Shown: positions 25,260 to 35,138 of the stretch, piece after piece
How positions within the stretch are numbered: the stretch's first letter is position 1
Layout: the number at the start of each line of letters is the position of its first letter
Source: Flavobacterium limicola
GTDB lineage: Bacteria > Bacteroidota > Bacteroidia > Flavobacteriales > Flavobacteriaceae
Direction: 5' to 3'
Length of the DNA: 64,000 bases
NCBI RefSeq assembly: GCF_003634755.1
Contig: NZ_RBXA01000002.1
Span: 124,001 to 188,000 of the forward strand
Program-made: the position numbers and the translations under genes
Notes under the pieces: model-generated
What the model saw: only the letters and a program-made list of their open reading frames with translations
Database searches by the model: none
Told to the model about the DNA's origin: nothing

Positions 25260-26837
25260 ATGAGTGTTCAACAATTCGAGAAAGTTAAAATAGCAGCACC
25301 ATTTTTGGGAGAACCATTAGTTCATATTGTTGGGCAGGATCCTTTGGGACTTTTAAATACTGGTGGTAAAACTTTTGATTTATTATTACCAGGATTAAAC
25401 AATGTAACCGACCGTATTAGATATTATTCTTTTTACTGTTGGTTTTTCCATTGTTATGCAAAGTACATCAGTAAGCCAAGCAAGAAAGAACAGTTTGACC
25501 ATTTGCGTAGAGCCGAATTTATTTTATCATTATTAGCAGCCAGAAATGGTGTACAAGGTATTGGTGGTATTACTAAAGCGCAGGCAATGTATAATAAATC
25601 ACAACAATCTTTTGATTTAACTGAAGGAACAGGTGAAGATAAGGTTTCTAAAGATGGTACCTATTGGAAAAACCCAAGAGGTATTTTTGGACAAAATTAT
25701 GTCAGTTCGTTAAAACAACTCAATTTAATTCGAGAGTTTGATGTTAATAGTGAATTTTTTATTAGAACGGAATTTGATATAGAAAACAAAATATCAGGGC
25801 ATCAATTAGCAGTAGCATTTGAAGAAAATTTAGGTTCAGAAATAGCTTTGTTGTTTGTTGAGATAATGAAAAAAGGAGTTATTAATCAATCCGAACTAGA
25901 AAAGCTTACAATTCCTTTCAATATGCTTAAAATCCCAACAAATACAGTTGAGCATAATTTAATTTGGCAGTTAATCACAGGGAATGACGAACCAAAACTA
26001 GAAAATTCTAATTTATTCAGAAAGAAGACAATTCAACTTTTACTGGAAACGGTAACTCTTGATGAAGAAATTATTTTAGATAACGTTTTACCATTAGATG
26101 CTTATCATTCACTAGGGTTGATTGATGATGAAATTGATGAAACATTCTCATTATGGTACTTTTATCAGTTAGAGCAATTCTGGCATATGGCGTGTACCGG
26201 TTCCTTATCAACATTTTTAAAAATTCTGAATAAGGAAAGTAATGGCAATTGGATTGACGAAGAAATGCTAATTGATAAAATTGCAAATCAAGTAGTAGAG
26301 TTTCTTAAAAGTGAAAGTTATATTGATAATAACCAAACTTTCAAAGAACTAATTGATATTGATTTATTGGAGGAAGAAGTTGTCTATGAAACAAAACGAA
26401 CTAATGATAATATTGAAAAAATAGGGTATAATATTTTGTTAGTTAAAAAGTTGATAATCAATAATAATGAGGACATTGAAAGACTTTTACGATTAACTAA
26501 AAAGTATAACTTAAATTCAAATAGTAGTTTCCTTTCAGCAATAGTTACATTACAGAGTAATGATGGATTATTATTAAAAGAGTATGTGAAATATTTTTTA
26601 AAGAAGTATGTAATAATTAGGCATCAATGGGTTTCACTTAAGAAAATGAATAACACACAATCAACAGAAAAATTCATTAGAGAAGATGGTTTAATACGTT
26701 TTATTGATGATGTTGATTATGCTTATTCTTCCCCAAGATTAAATACATTGATTGATTTTTTAAGGGAATTGCAGCTCATAAAAGAAGATAAAAAAAACTT
26801 AACAACAATCGGCTTAGAACTTTTCAATTCGCTTTAA
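25260..26837 (+). CDS. 525-aa protein of unknown function, coupled to a PLD nuclease
   Basis: Not recognised. The best conserved-looking part is the N-terminus: a PFLGEPLVHIVGQDPLGLL stretch, then LLPGLNNVTDRIRYYSFYCWFFH, aromatic and rich in Gly. Later parts are helical and acidic with several WYFYQLEQFWHM-like aromatic helices. No signal peptide or clear membrane segment; no nuclease or ATPase motif seen. The stop overlaps the next start in TAATG, so the two proteins are made together. Sits 60 bases after the metallopeptidase gene. Confidence 0.7.
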   Translation: MSVQQFEKVKIAAPFLGEPLVHIVGQDPLGLLNTGGKTFDLLLPGLNNVTDRIRYYSFYCWFFHCYAKYISKPSKKEQFDHLRRAEFILSLLAARNGVQGIGGITKAQAMYNKSQQSFDLTEGTGEDKVSKDGTYWKNPRGIFGQNYVSSLKQLNLIREFDVNSEFFIRTEFDIENKISGHQLAVAFEENLGSEIALLFVEIMKKGVINQSELEKLTIPFNMLKIPTNTVEHNLIWQLITGNDEPKLENSNLFRKKTIQLLLETVTLDEEIILDNVLPLDAYHSLGLIDDEIDETFSLWYFYQLEQFWHMACTGSLSTFLKILNKESNGNWIDEEMLIDKIANQVVEFLKSESYIDNNQTFKELIDIDLLEEEVVYETKRTNDNIEKIGYNILLVKKLIINNNEDIERLLRLTKKYNLNSNSSFLSAIVTLQSNDGLLLKEYVKYFLKKYVIIRHQWVSLKKMNNTQSTEKFIREDGLIRFIDDVDYAYSSPRLNTLIDFLRELQLIKEDKKNLTTIGLELFNSL

Positions 26838-29653
26838 TGATGATTAATAGACATAATATTTTAGACTTATTAGGAGGGGATAAAAGAAAATACCATAGCT
26901 GTATTATTACTTGCTTTTCATTCGATTTTATATTTTTTGAGCAAAGAGTTTTACCCAAATTGCGACAAGCAGGTATAACAAATATTAATATTTATGTCGA
27001 TGCATTCCAATTTGAAAATCAAATAAATAGTTTTGTAGGTAGCGAATTATTAGATGCCAAAGCAGGATATAGTATTACACCAGTCAAAATGATTGGAGCA
27101 TTTCACCCAAAAGTATTAGTAGCAGTAGGTAAAACAAAAGGGTTTTTAGCAATTGGCTCAGGAAATCTGACAAGTTCCGGGCTAAGTTCAAACGAAGAAA
27201 TTTGGGGAAGTTTTCATATTACAGAAACGGATAAAACAACAGAGCCATTTTTTAAAGAAACAGCATCATATTTAAAGAAACTCGAATCATTTGTATTTGG
27301 AACGAACTTGTTAAAATTAAACTGGATAAAAGAAAATTCAAATTGGTTTAATAATTTATTAGATAATGATAATAGTAGCAAAACGGTTGTAAATAAAGAC
27401 GAAACTTTCGAAATGCTATTTACATATCAAGAAGAAAGTATTTATAAATCAATAGTTGAGAGGTTACCAAAGAAACCAAAATTCATAAAAATACTATCGC
27501 CATACTACAATACAAATGGTTCATTTTTAAATAAATTAATTCAAGATGTTCAACCGGATAAAATTCATTGTATTGTAGATCCTTTGTATGGTTCTGTTCC
27601 ATATAAATATGACAATAAATATAAAATTGAGTTTTCAGATTGGAATGATTTAAAAAGAGTTGAAAAGTATAGTAAAAATAGATTGCATGCTAAAGCAATT
27701 CAATTCGAATATGAAACCGAAACCTATTTTGTTTTTGGTAGTGCTAACGCAACAAGTGAAGCTTTCGGTGCAAATGGTAATATTTCAATTAATGCCGAAA
27801 CATCTATTCTGTCACATAGTAAAAAGCCCAAGGATTACTTTAAAGAATTGGGTGTAAATTTCCCAAACAAGGGAAATTATTTAATTCAAGATTATGATTT
27901 CAAAGGTCAAATTGCATCAAATGAAAATGAAAAATTTAATTTTTTAGCTTTTATAAAGAATGTTGAAGTTGATGGAAATGAGATAACTATATACGCAGAA
28001 AATAAACTTAATTACAAAGTAAATGTTTGTGTTGAAGATGCTAACGGATTAAATATTTTTAATCAAGATATTGATTGTTTAAATGAAAAAAACATCATAA
28101 ATATTGAAAACAATAATCTTGTTAAGCCATTTAGATTAGCAGTTTTTAGTACATCTGAAAGAATATCTAATTATGCCTTAATTCATCAAAAAGCATTTCT
28201 ATTAAATACCAATCCTGATGCTAGAATTGCTCATTTCAATTCATTATTAAATTCTGACTTTTTCGGAGATTTTGAATTAGAAGAATTGATCGATTTCATT
28301 TCTTTAAAGTCAGATTTCAGTGAAAACAGAAGTTTAAGACAGGTTAAAAGCAATCAAATAGAAGAAGAAGCTATTGAAGATGTAGAAGCAATATCAGAAG
28401 AAGAATTCAATAAAAACAGTGCTAATTTAATTGGGAACGAAAGTTTTAATAATTATACAACTTCTAGGATTGAGGAGTTTCTTAATAGTTTAAATTTTGA
28501 AACAAATGCAGTTGATGATGTTTCTGAAAGTATAGAAGATGCTGCGTTAGCTGCTGGTGTAGATGGCTTAGACGATGAAGATAAAAGTATTTCAAGTAAA
28601 AGAATTGATGTTCCATTTGATGACGGTGTTAGAATTCGATGTAAAATTGAAAAAACAGTAGAAAAAATTACAAATGCATTATACCCTCAAAAGTCAAATC
28701 ATTTAAAAATTATAAAGTTTCCAGAGGCAAACAGTTTAGCTACATTACATCAATTAAATGCACTTTTAATTGGGTTTCATATTATTTTGAAAAAGAGAAG
28801 TGAAAGCTATTTTGAGAATAGATCATTATTAAAATTACAGTATTCAGATATTGATGCTTTATCCAAAATTGAAAAACAATTTACAATTCAAAGACTTGAA
28901 AAGCAAGTAGGGAATCTTAAAAACGAGGTTAGTTTTACAATAAATGAAAATAGCGTAAATCCAATCAAGGATTTTCTGAAAAACAATATTTCGGTAAAAA
29001 TTAAATATATTGATGAAACTGCAAGTCAAACACTGACACATTCATATTTTTCACATAGATTTTGGAGTAACGAAAGTAATTATCTTTGTATAAATGATTA
29101 TCTAAAAGATGGTTTAGCCTCGTATTTATTACTACTTACAAAGCAAATTGAAATCAAAGACGATAAAGAAAATTCAGTTTGGATTGAGAAAAAAAGAAGA
29201 TTGAAATTATTAAGTATTGCTGCTATTTTAAACTACAATTGGACGACAAGTCACCAAAACACTAAAAAGTTATTACTCTTAAATATATTTCATTATCTAG
29301 GAAACAATGAAGATTTTGAAACGCTCGTAAAGGATTTAGAAAATTACATCGAAAAGTTAAACTTGAATTCATTTGTAAAATCTGAAAATTTTATTGATGT
29401 TATTTATTTATATAAACAATATTTAAAATGGTTAAATCAGTATAATTCAGATGTGAAAGTTTTAAAAAGAGAGTTAAATAATTTGAGTGAGAATAATATT
29501 ATTTTTAGTAAAACATATGGTTTTTCAAAAATCGCAAATTTTTATAAGAGCAAATTAGTTAATCTTGAAACGCCTTTAGGAGTAAATGACGAAGAAAGAA
29601 ATGTTTTTGGGTTTGTAGAAGTGTTCATTGGTAGTCAACCAATTTTCTTTTAA
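26837..29653 (+). CDS. phospholipase D-superfamily nuclease with long C-terminal extension
   Basis: 938 residues. Two PLD half-sites: HPK at 90-92 with GSGNLT at 107-112, and HAK at 284-286 with GSANAT at 301-306. This duplicated HxK...GS.N pattern is that of PLD-type nucleases and restriction enzymes rather than lipases. The remaining 600 residues, with an acidic stretch near 500-590 and a helical end, are not recognised. Coupled to the 525-aa gene. Its place at the end of a restriction-modification operon argues for DNA as substrate. Confidence 0.78.
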   Translation: MMINRHNILDLLGGDKRKYHSCIITCFSFDFIFFEQRVLPKLRQAGITNINIYVDAFQFENQINSFVGSELLDAKAGYSITPVKMIGAFHPKVLVAVGKTKGFLAIGSGNLTSSGLSSNEEIWGSFHITETDKTTEPFFKETASYLKKLESFVFGTNLLKLNWIKENSNWFNNLLDNDNSSKTVVNKDETFEMLFTYQEESIYKSIVERLPKKPKFIKILSPYYNTNGSFLNKLIQDVQPDKIHCIVDPLYGSVPYKYDNKYKIEFSDWNDLKRVEKYSKNRLHAKAIQFEYETETYFVFGSANATSEAFGANGNISINAETSILSHSKKPKDYFKELGVNFPNKGNYLIQDYDFKGQIASNENEKFNFLAFIKNVEVDGNEITIYAENKLNYKVNVCVEDANGLNIFNQDIDCLNEKNIINIENNNLVKPFRLAVFSTSERISNYALIHQKAFLLNTNPDARIAHFNSLLNSDFFGDFELEELIDFISLKSDFSENRSLRQVKSNQIEEEAIEDVEAISEEEFNKNSANLIGNESFNNYTTSRIEEFLNSLNFETNAVDDVSESIEDAALAAGVDGLDDEDKSISSKRIDVPFDDGVRIRCKIEKTVEKITNALYPQKSNHLKIIKFPEANSLATLHQLNALLIGFHIILKKRSESYFENRSLLKLQYSDIDALSKIEKQFTIQRLEKQVGNLKNEVSFTINENSVNPIKDFLKNNISVKIKYIDETASQTLTHSYFSHRFWSNESNYLCINDYLKDGLASYLLLLTKQIEIKDDKENSVWIEKKRRLKLLSIAAILNYNWTTSHQNTKKLLLLNIFHYLGNNEDFETLVKDLENYIEKLNLNSFVKSENFIDVIYLYKQYLKWLNQYNSDVKVLKRELNNLSENNIIFSKTYGFSKIANFYKSKLVNLETPLGVNDEERNVFGFVEVFIGSQPIFF

Positions 29654-29814
29654 TTTTTCCTCTAATATATGCTATCATTAGCTCATTTATCTGAACGAAA
29701 TCCTCATTTATTTTAAGTATTACTAAACTGACATCTTTGTTTGTTTCATTTCGCTAATTTCATTTTTTAATCAACATATTGTACCTTTAATTGTCTTTTT
29801 TAAAGAGGTATTTT

Positions 29815-30882
29815 ATGGAAACCATCGAATTAACTAGAAAAGAATTATATGACATTGTATGGTCAACAACACTTTCAAAGTTGACACAGCAATATGCATA
29901 CACGAATGACGGAATAAAAAAATTGTGTAAACAATTTGAAATCCCAATGCCTGATGGTAGTTATTGGTCAAAACTAAAATTCAATAAAAAGTTCACAAAA
30001 GAAAAACTGAATCCAGTCTTTGGTGGGGTTGATAAAATCGTTTTAACGATAAGGAAAGAAGGCAATTCTATAAACGTTGATCAAGCACCGTTAACTATAA
30101 GAACCAAAGAAATTGAGAATGATCCTAATGCTCCATTAATTGTTCCTGATGAAATAACAAAACCAGATATTCTTACCATTCAAACCAAACAATATTGGAA
30201 AGGTAAAATTTCATTCACTTCATATCGAGAAGACAATAGAATTAAATATCCTATCAGGGTTGAAAAAAGTAATCGGGAAAGAGCATTACGATTTATGGAT
30301 ACTTTTACGAAATTAATTAGATATAGAGGACATACAATTTCTAAAGAATATAGTGATACCGGAGTACTTATAGATGGGATTTTTATTGAAATAGATTTAA
30401 GAGAAGCATCTAAAAGAGTCCCAGCAAAACCTCCTTATAGCGGTACAGCATTAGAACCGATAGGCGAATTTATTTTCAAAATAGGGAAATACTCTTGTGA
30501 AAAAGAATGGAGAGATGGCAAAGTGAAAATTGAAGAATACTTGGCAAGAATTGTCGCAAAACTTGAAATCGAAGCCCAAAAAGAGAAAGAATGGAAAGAG
30601 CACTCTCGAATAGTGAATTTAAAACGAGAAGAAGAGGAAAAACGTAAAGCAGAAATTAAAAAACGCAGGGACGAAGAAGTTGATAAATTTAATAGATTAG
30701 TTAAACTTTCAGAACAATATAACAAAACCCTCATAATTAGACAATATATTGAAGCTGTAAAACAAAAGGCAATCAATATCAATAATCTAACTCCTGAAAA
30801 ATTAGAATGGATAGATTGGGCAACTAACAAAGCAGATTGGGTTGATCCCTTAATCAATAAACCGGATGATATTTTAGATTAG
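29815..30882 (+). CDS. conserved protein with N-terminal HTH-like region and coiled coil
   Basis: 355 residues from ATG 29815, which has an AAAGAGG sequence at a good distance; the frame reaches a TTG 24 bases earlier. The start ELTRKELYDIVWSTTLSKLTQQYAYTNDG reads like a helix-turn-helix and is known to me from a widespread uncharacterised family (KELYDLVWSxPMTKLA...GYW.K). Residues 245-300 form a highly charged coiled coil with many Glu, Lys and Arg. A 161-base gap and its own ribosome site suggest it is separate from the PLD unit. Function unknown. Confidence 0.7.
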   Translation: METIELTRKELYDIVWSTTLSKLTQQYAYTNDGIKKLCKQFEIPMPDGSYWSKLKFNKKFTKEKLNPVFGGVDKIVLTIRKEGNSINVDQAPLTIRTKEIENDPNAPLIVPDEITKPDILTIQTKQYWKGKISFTSYREDNRIKYPIRVEKSNRERALRFMDTFTKLIRYRGHTISKEYSDTGVLIDGIFIEIDLREASKRVPAKPPYSGTALEPIGEFIFKIGKYSCEKEWRDGKVKIEEYLARIVAKLEIEAQKEKEWKEHSRIVNLKREEEEKRKAEIKKRRDEEVDKFNRLVKLSEQYNKTLIIRQYIEAVKQKAININNLTPEKLEWIDWATNKADWVDPLINKPDDILD

Positions 30883-30971
30883 TAGATTATGTATTGAATA
30901 GATCTAATTAAAAAAGAGTGTTCGCACTTTGCTAATATTTATACCAACGTTTATGTAATTTTAGTCCAGTG

Positions 30972-33464
30972 CTATCTTGTGCATTTTTTTTCTTTTTCAT
31001 TACAAATTAGTTCTATCATTTTGTCATCAACATAAGGCTGTAAAGTTTTCCATATAGGTTCAGAAGGTTTCCATTTTTCTGGAAATTTATTTATAAATTT
31101 CACTGACCATGGTAGTGAAGTGTTTTTGCTTAAAAACATAAAAATTCTTTTATTACGCCAATCTTTTTCATCAGTAAGCCATTTATCCTCATGTTTTTCA
31201 AAGAAACCAATAGACCACGGAAGATTCTCATTACTGCTAAATCCAAGCCAATTCCATTTATCTATATATTGTTCAATAAATTCTATATTCCACGGAAACG
31301 ATTTGTTAAAACTCAGAAGTCTCCAATCCCATTTTTCTTCATACTCTCTAATGAATTGTTCTGTCCACAAAATATTAACATTATTACTTAATCCGCTCCA
31401 GTCCCATTCGTTTAAGTATTTTTCAAAGAATTTATTATTCCATGGAAGAGCAGAATTGCTGCTTAATTTATTCCAGTTCCAATTATCTTTAAATTTTTCA
31501 ATTAATTCAATAGACCATGGGAGAGCTTTGTTGCTGCTTAATTCGCTCCAATCCCAATTATCCTTAAATTCCTCAATTAATTTACAATCCCAAGGAATAG
31601 CTTTATTTTCACTTAGTTTTTTCCAATCTAATTTTTGTGAATATAGTAAAATAATAAAATAACTCCAGGGTAGACCTTCATTATAACTTAATCGTTCCCA
31701 AGTCCACTTGTCTTCATAACTTAAAATAACTTTAAGTGACCGGGTGAGAGCCTCATTGCTACTTAATCCTTCCCAATCCCATTTATCTGAAAATCGTTCA
31801 ATAAATTCGATGGACCAAGGAAGTGCCTCATTGAAACTTAATCTGTTCCAATTCCATTTATCTGAAAATTTTTCGATTAATTCAGGCGACCAAGGAAGTG
31901 CTTTATTTTCACTTAAAGTATCCCATTCCCAACTATCTTTAAACTTTTCAATCGATTCAACACTCAAAGGCTGATTATTAAAGATAGCTAAACTATGCCA
32001 ACTCCAAACATCTTTATATTTTTCAATTAGTTTATCATTTAAAGAATAATATCTTGAAATCAAATCAACAAATAACTTTGGGTTTTTTAAAAAAATTTCT
32101 TTTACTATATCTTTATTTTCCGCAAGCTCTTTACCCTGTTTAATACTCTCTACAATTACTGTTTCATCATTATATGATTTTGCAAACTTTTTCACTTCGT
32201 TGTGAACTATAATGTCTGTAGTAAATATTCTTCTTTTTAAGAATAAACCTTTGATTGTTCTTGCCCTGCTTAATGCAACATAAGCTTGACCACTTGCAAA
32301 AGCCCCCCGACCTAAATCTATGATTATTTTATCAAATGTTAAACCCTGACTTTTGTGGATTGTTATAGCCCAGGCCAGTTTTAAAGGATATTGCTGAAAA
32401 GTACCAATAACTTCAGATTCAATTTTATTTAGTATTCTATTATACTGGAATTTTATGTTATCCCAAACCACGGGCTCTACATCATGTGTGTTTCCATCTT
32501 CGAGTTTAACAATTATTTTCTTGTCTTCAAGTTTCTCTATTTTACCTATTGTACCATTAAACCATTTTTTTTCAGAATCATTTTTTATAAAAACTACTTG
32601 GGCACCAACTTTTAAGTTTAATTCTATATCTGTAGGATATTTACTTTCATCGAAGACACCCGATATTTCTGCATTATAATTAAATAACTTGCTGCTGATT
32701 TCAATCAATTTTTGTTGATTAACTCTATTGGCTATATCGTTAGTCGTGGAGAGCATTATTGTAAATTCATTATTAATCAATTCCTTATCAGAAATTAATC
32801 GAGTATTTATTTTATCTAAATCTATTTGCGATATTTCTTTGATTCTGACTTTGTCCAAAAGGTTTATAAAATCCAGATCTGTTTGTCTGTAAACTTTTAA
32901 AAGTTCTACGGTACAGAAGTTTATTTTTTTAAAAACTTTGGCACTAAAAAAATAAGGATTCCCATATATTTCTTTTATTATTTCATACTCACCTGTTTTA
33001 CTTGACGTTACAGGTTCGAGCTGAAAAACGTCACCAACGAAAACAACTTGTTTGCCACCAAAAGGCAAATTTGGATTACCACTATTTCTTCTTAATGAGC
33101 AATCAATAGCGTCAATTATATCTACCCTAACCATAGATATTTCATCAATAATAAGAGTATCCATAGCTTCTATTACAGATCTTTTTTCAGAACCTTTTGA
33201 AAATGTTTTAATGTCATCATCATCAGGTAATATTGGCCTTAAAGGAAAAGAAAAAAAAGAATGAATTGTAACGCCATTTACGTTTACAGCTGCTATTCCA
33301 GTTGGGGCTATTACTACAAAATTTTTAGATACTGTTTTAATAATATGCTTTAAAAAAGTAGATTTTCCGGTTCCCGCTTTTCCAGTTAAAAAAAAAGTTT
33401 GGTTGGTATTTTCAATTAATTCCAGAGCATTTTGAAATTCTTTATTTTCTAAATTGATTTCCAT
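30972..33464 (-). CDS. Pif1-type helicase with C-terminal array of 25-aa W-x-W repeats
   Basis: 830 residues. The first 450 are a Pif1/RecD-like SF1B helicase: Walker A GKAGTGKST (28-36), APTGIAA (53-59), Walker B IIDEISM (105-111), VYRQ, then TIHKSQGLTFDK (368-379) and AYVALSRA (394-401). From about residue 475 to 812 the chain is about thirteen units of 25 residues with the pattern LIEKF.D.W.W..LS.N.ALPWS. I do not know the repeat as a helicase partner; it may form a solenoid for binding a protein or nucleic acid. The gene faces the cargo operon and shares a 203-base intergenic region with the integrase at 33668. Confidence 0.88.
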   Translation of the reverse strand: MEINLENKEFQNALELIENTNQTFFLTGKAGTGKSTFLKHIIKTVSKNFVVIAPTGIAAVNVNGVTIHSFFSFPLRPILPDDDDIKTFSKGSEKRSVIEAMDTLIIDEISMVRVDIIDAIDCSLRRNSGNPNLPFGGKQVVFVGDVFQLEPVTSSKTGEYEIIKEIYGNPYFFSAKVFKKINFCTVELLKVYRQTDLDFINLLDKVRIKEISQIDLDKINTRLISDKELINNEFTIMLSTTNDIANRVNQQKLIEISSKLFNYNAEISGVFDESKYPTDIELNLKVGAQVVFIKNDSEKKWFNGTIGKIEKLEDKKIIVKLEDGNTHDVEPVVWDNIKFQYNRILNKIESEVIGTFQQYPLKLAWAITIHKSQGLTFDKIIIDLGRGAFASGQAYVALSRARTIKGLFLKRRIFTTDIIVHNEVKKFAKSYNDETVIVESIKQGKELAENKDIVKEIFLKNPKLFVDLISRYYSLNDKLIEKYKDVWSWHSLAIFNNQPLSVESIEKFKDSWEWDTLSENKALPWSPELIEKFSDKWNWNRLSFNEALPWSIEFIERFSDKWDWEGLSSNEALTRSLKVILSYEDKWTWERLSYNEGLPWSYFIILLYSQKLDWKKLSENKAIPWDCKLIEEFKDNWDWSELSSNKALPWSIELIEKFKDNWNWNKLSSNSALPWNNKFFEKYLNEWDWSGLSNNVNILWTEQFIREYEEKWDWRLLSFNKSFPWNIEFIEQYIDKWNWLGFSSNENLPWSIGFFEKHEDKWLTDEKDWRNKRIFMFLSKNTSLPWSVKFINKFPEKWKPSEPIWKTLQPYVDDKMIELICNEKEKKCTR
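31029..32042 (-). repeat. 75-bp coding repeats in the Pif1-like gene
   Basis: About thirteen units of 25 codons. Best conserved positions: hydrophobic-I-E-(K/R)-(F/Y), D-x-W-x-W, L-S-x-N and the closing L-P-W-S. Units 6 and 9 are the most worn; the twelfth carries an insertion of 11 residues. The DNA copies are diverged, so the array is old rather than freshly amplified. Confidence 0.85.
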
Positions 33465-33492
33465 ATTGGATTGTAATTATTTTGAACAGTTT

Positions 33493-33518
33493 CTATTGGT
33501 TAATTATGTTACCAATAG
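33493..33518. promoter_or_regulatory. operator-like palindrome between divergent helicase and integrase genes
   Basis: CTATTGGT (33493-33500) and ACCAATAG (33511-33518), a perfect 8-bp inverted repeat with a 10-base spacer, 29 bases upstream of the helicase start. One helical turn between half-sites suits a dimeric regulator. Confidence 0.35.
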
Positions 33519-33667
33519 GTAAATGGATTTAATACTTTCTATATTTATCTTGAACACTCGAAGCTCTATATCGTCCTAAAAGGCTTCACGAATATACTCA
33601 TTAATCAATAGAAAGATATTTCCTAAAAAAAATCTGCAACAATTAATAAAATAAAATCCGAAATAAA

Positions 33668-34873
33668 ATGCACAACGAAAAAATCACAATTCTATTTATA
33701 ATAAATGCAGCCAGAACCAATCAACGAGGCTTATGTACAGTAAATTGTAGAATAACATTAAACAAAGAACGAAAGCAATTTAATACTGGGCTTCTTGTAA
33801 ACCCAAAATATTGGGAAAGCAAACTTCAAAAAGTAACAATCCTAGAGCCAAACCACAAATATATAAATGCTCAATTAGAGCGTATTCAAGTCAAGATTTG
33901 CAATATTGTTTTGGTATTTCAACTTCAGGGAATTCCATGCAAACTAGATAATATCTTTAATGAATACAAAGGCATACCAATTAGAAAGGAAGAGTACATA
34001 TTATCTTGTTACAGGAAATATGTATCGCGGATCCACAAACTGGTAGGCATAGAAATAAAACAAAACACCTACGAAAAATTCGTTTATGTTGGAAACCATT
34101 TAGAAGCATTCATAAAATGGCAATTTAAAAAAGCTGACTTTCCTTTAAAAGAATTAAGCTTACGGTTTCTGGATGATTTTGACTACTATTTAAAAACCGT
34201 GAAAAGCATAAAGCAAATCACGATTAACAAAATCATTCAAAGGCTTAGAACACCTATCAAACAAGCTATTTCAGAAGGTTATTTAGACAGAGATCCATTT
34301 ATATTATATAAATCAAAAAAGGTACACAAAGAAGTTATTTTCCTCACTAATGAAGAACTCAAAATCATCGAAGATTCCACTTTCCAATTAAAAAGATTAA
34401 GCATAATCCAGGACTTATTCATTTTTTGTTGTTACACAGGATTAGCCTATAATGAAATGGCACATCTTAAAATAAAAAATATCCAGATAGGTTTCGACAA
34501 CATGAATTGGATCAAGATGAAGCGAGAAAAAACACAACGTCAAATCTCCATTCCGTTACTTCCAAAAGCACAAGAAATTATCGACAAATATTTAATAGAG
34601 AGTAATTTCGTATTCCCAGCTTTAAGCAATCAAAAATTCAATGCCTACCTTAAAGAAATTGCAATTATTACAGAAATCGATAAAAGAATTACACACCATA
34701 CGGCCAGAAAAACATTTGCCTCTACTGTTTTACTTTATAATGATGTTCCAATGGAAATCGTTTCAGAATTATTGGGACATTCCAGCATGACAATCACTCA
34801 AGAAAGCTATGGAAAAGTAGTACAAAAGAAAGTAAGTGAAGCTATAAAAAATCTGGCAGTAAAACTAAAATAA
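33668..34873 (+). CDS. tyrosine recombinase, Bacteroidota type
   Basis: 401 residues. An N-terminal arm-type domain (RGLCTVNCRITLNKERKQFNTGLLV), a SAM-like core-binding part and a catalytic domain with H344-T-A-R347, His371 in LLGHSS and nucleophile Tyr381 in ESYGKV. The place of the first catalytic Arg reads TGLAYNEM, i.e. Ala, as in IntDOT-like recombinases, which work without it. It lies in the middle of the island, not at an end, so it may be left from another element that joined this one, or drive a local inversion or excision. Confidence 0.88.
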   Translation: MHNEKITILFIINAARTNQRGLCTVNCRITLNKERKQFNTGLLVNPKYWESKLQKVTILEPNHKYINAQLERIQVKICNIVLVFQLQGIPCKLDNIFNEYKGIPIRKEEYILSCYRKYVSRIHKLVGIEIKQNTYEKFVYVGNHLEAFIKWQFKKADFPLKELSLRFLDDFDYYLKTVKSIKQITINKIIQRLRTPIKQAISEGYLDRDPFILYKSKKVHKEVIFLTNEELKIIEDSTFQLKRLSIIQDLFIFCCYTGLAYNEMAHLKIKNIQIGFDNMNWIKMKREKTQRQISIPLLPKAQEIIDKYLIESNFVFPALSNQKFNAYLKEIAIITEIDKRITHHTARKTFASTVLLYNDVPMEIVSELLGHSSMTITQESYGKVVQKKVSEAIKNLAVKLK

Positions 34874-35138
34874 GAAATCATAACAAATGCTTTAAAGTTA
34901 TTTCGTAATAAAAAAATCAATTACGGGAAACCGTAAACTAATAAAAATATAAAAATATAAATTTGCACAACTAGTCCACAACAGTATGACTATTTTTATT
35001 TTTTGTAGTGGTTTTTGCATGTATTTGAAAAGGAGAAACCCGTCACAAATTAGTACTAAGCTTTACAAATTATTGGTATGCACACTACTTATACCGGGTT
35101 TATACATGTTGTGTAATATTTTAACTAAACAATATATC
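34874..35138 (+). promoter_or_regulatory. intergenic region with -7 element and small hairpin
   Basis: Contains TTACGG-GAAA-CCGTAA (34921-34936), a 6-bp stem capped by a GNRA tetraloop, and a -7 element TAAATTTG at 34958-34965 that would start transcription near 34971 for the next gene. A frame open from 34986 covers the rest but looks like untranslated leader. Confidence 0.4.

Noticed and set aside
31120..31974. Plus-strand ORFs with repeated sequence over the helicase
   Set aside because: They mirror the 75-bp coding repeats of the minus-strand Pif1-like gene.
34986..35138. N-terminal extension of the UDG-like protein by 51 residues
   Set aside because: The stretch is hydrophobic and unlike the family, and the internal ATG at 35139 starts the conserved part; probably untranslated leader.
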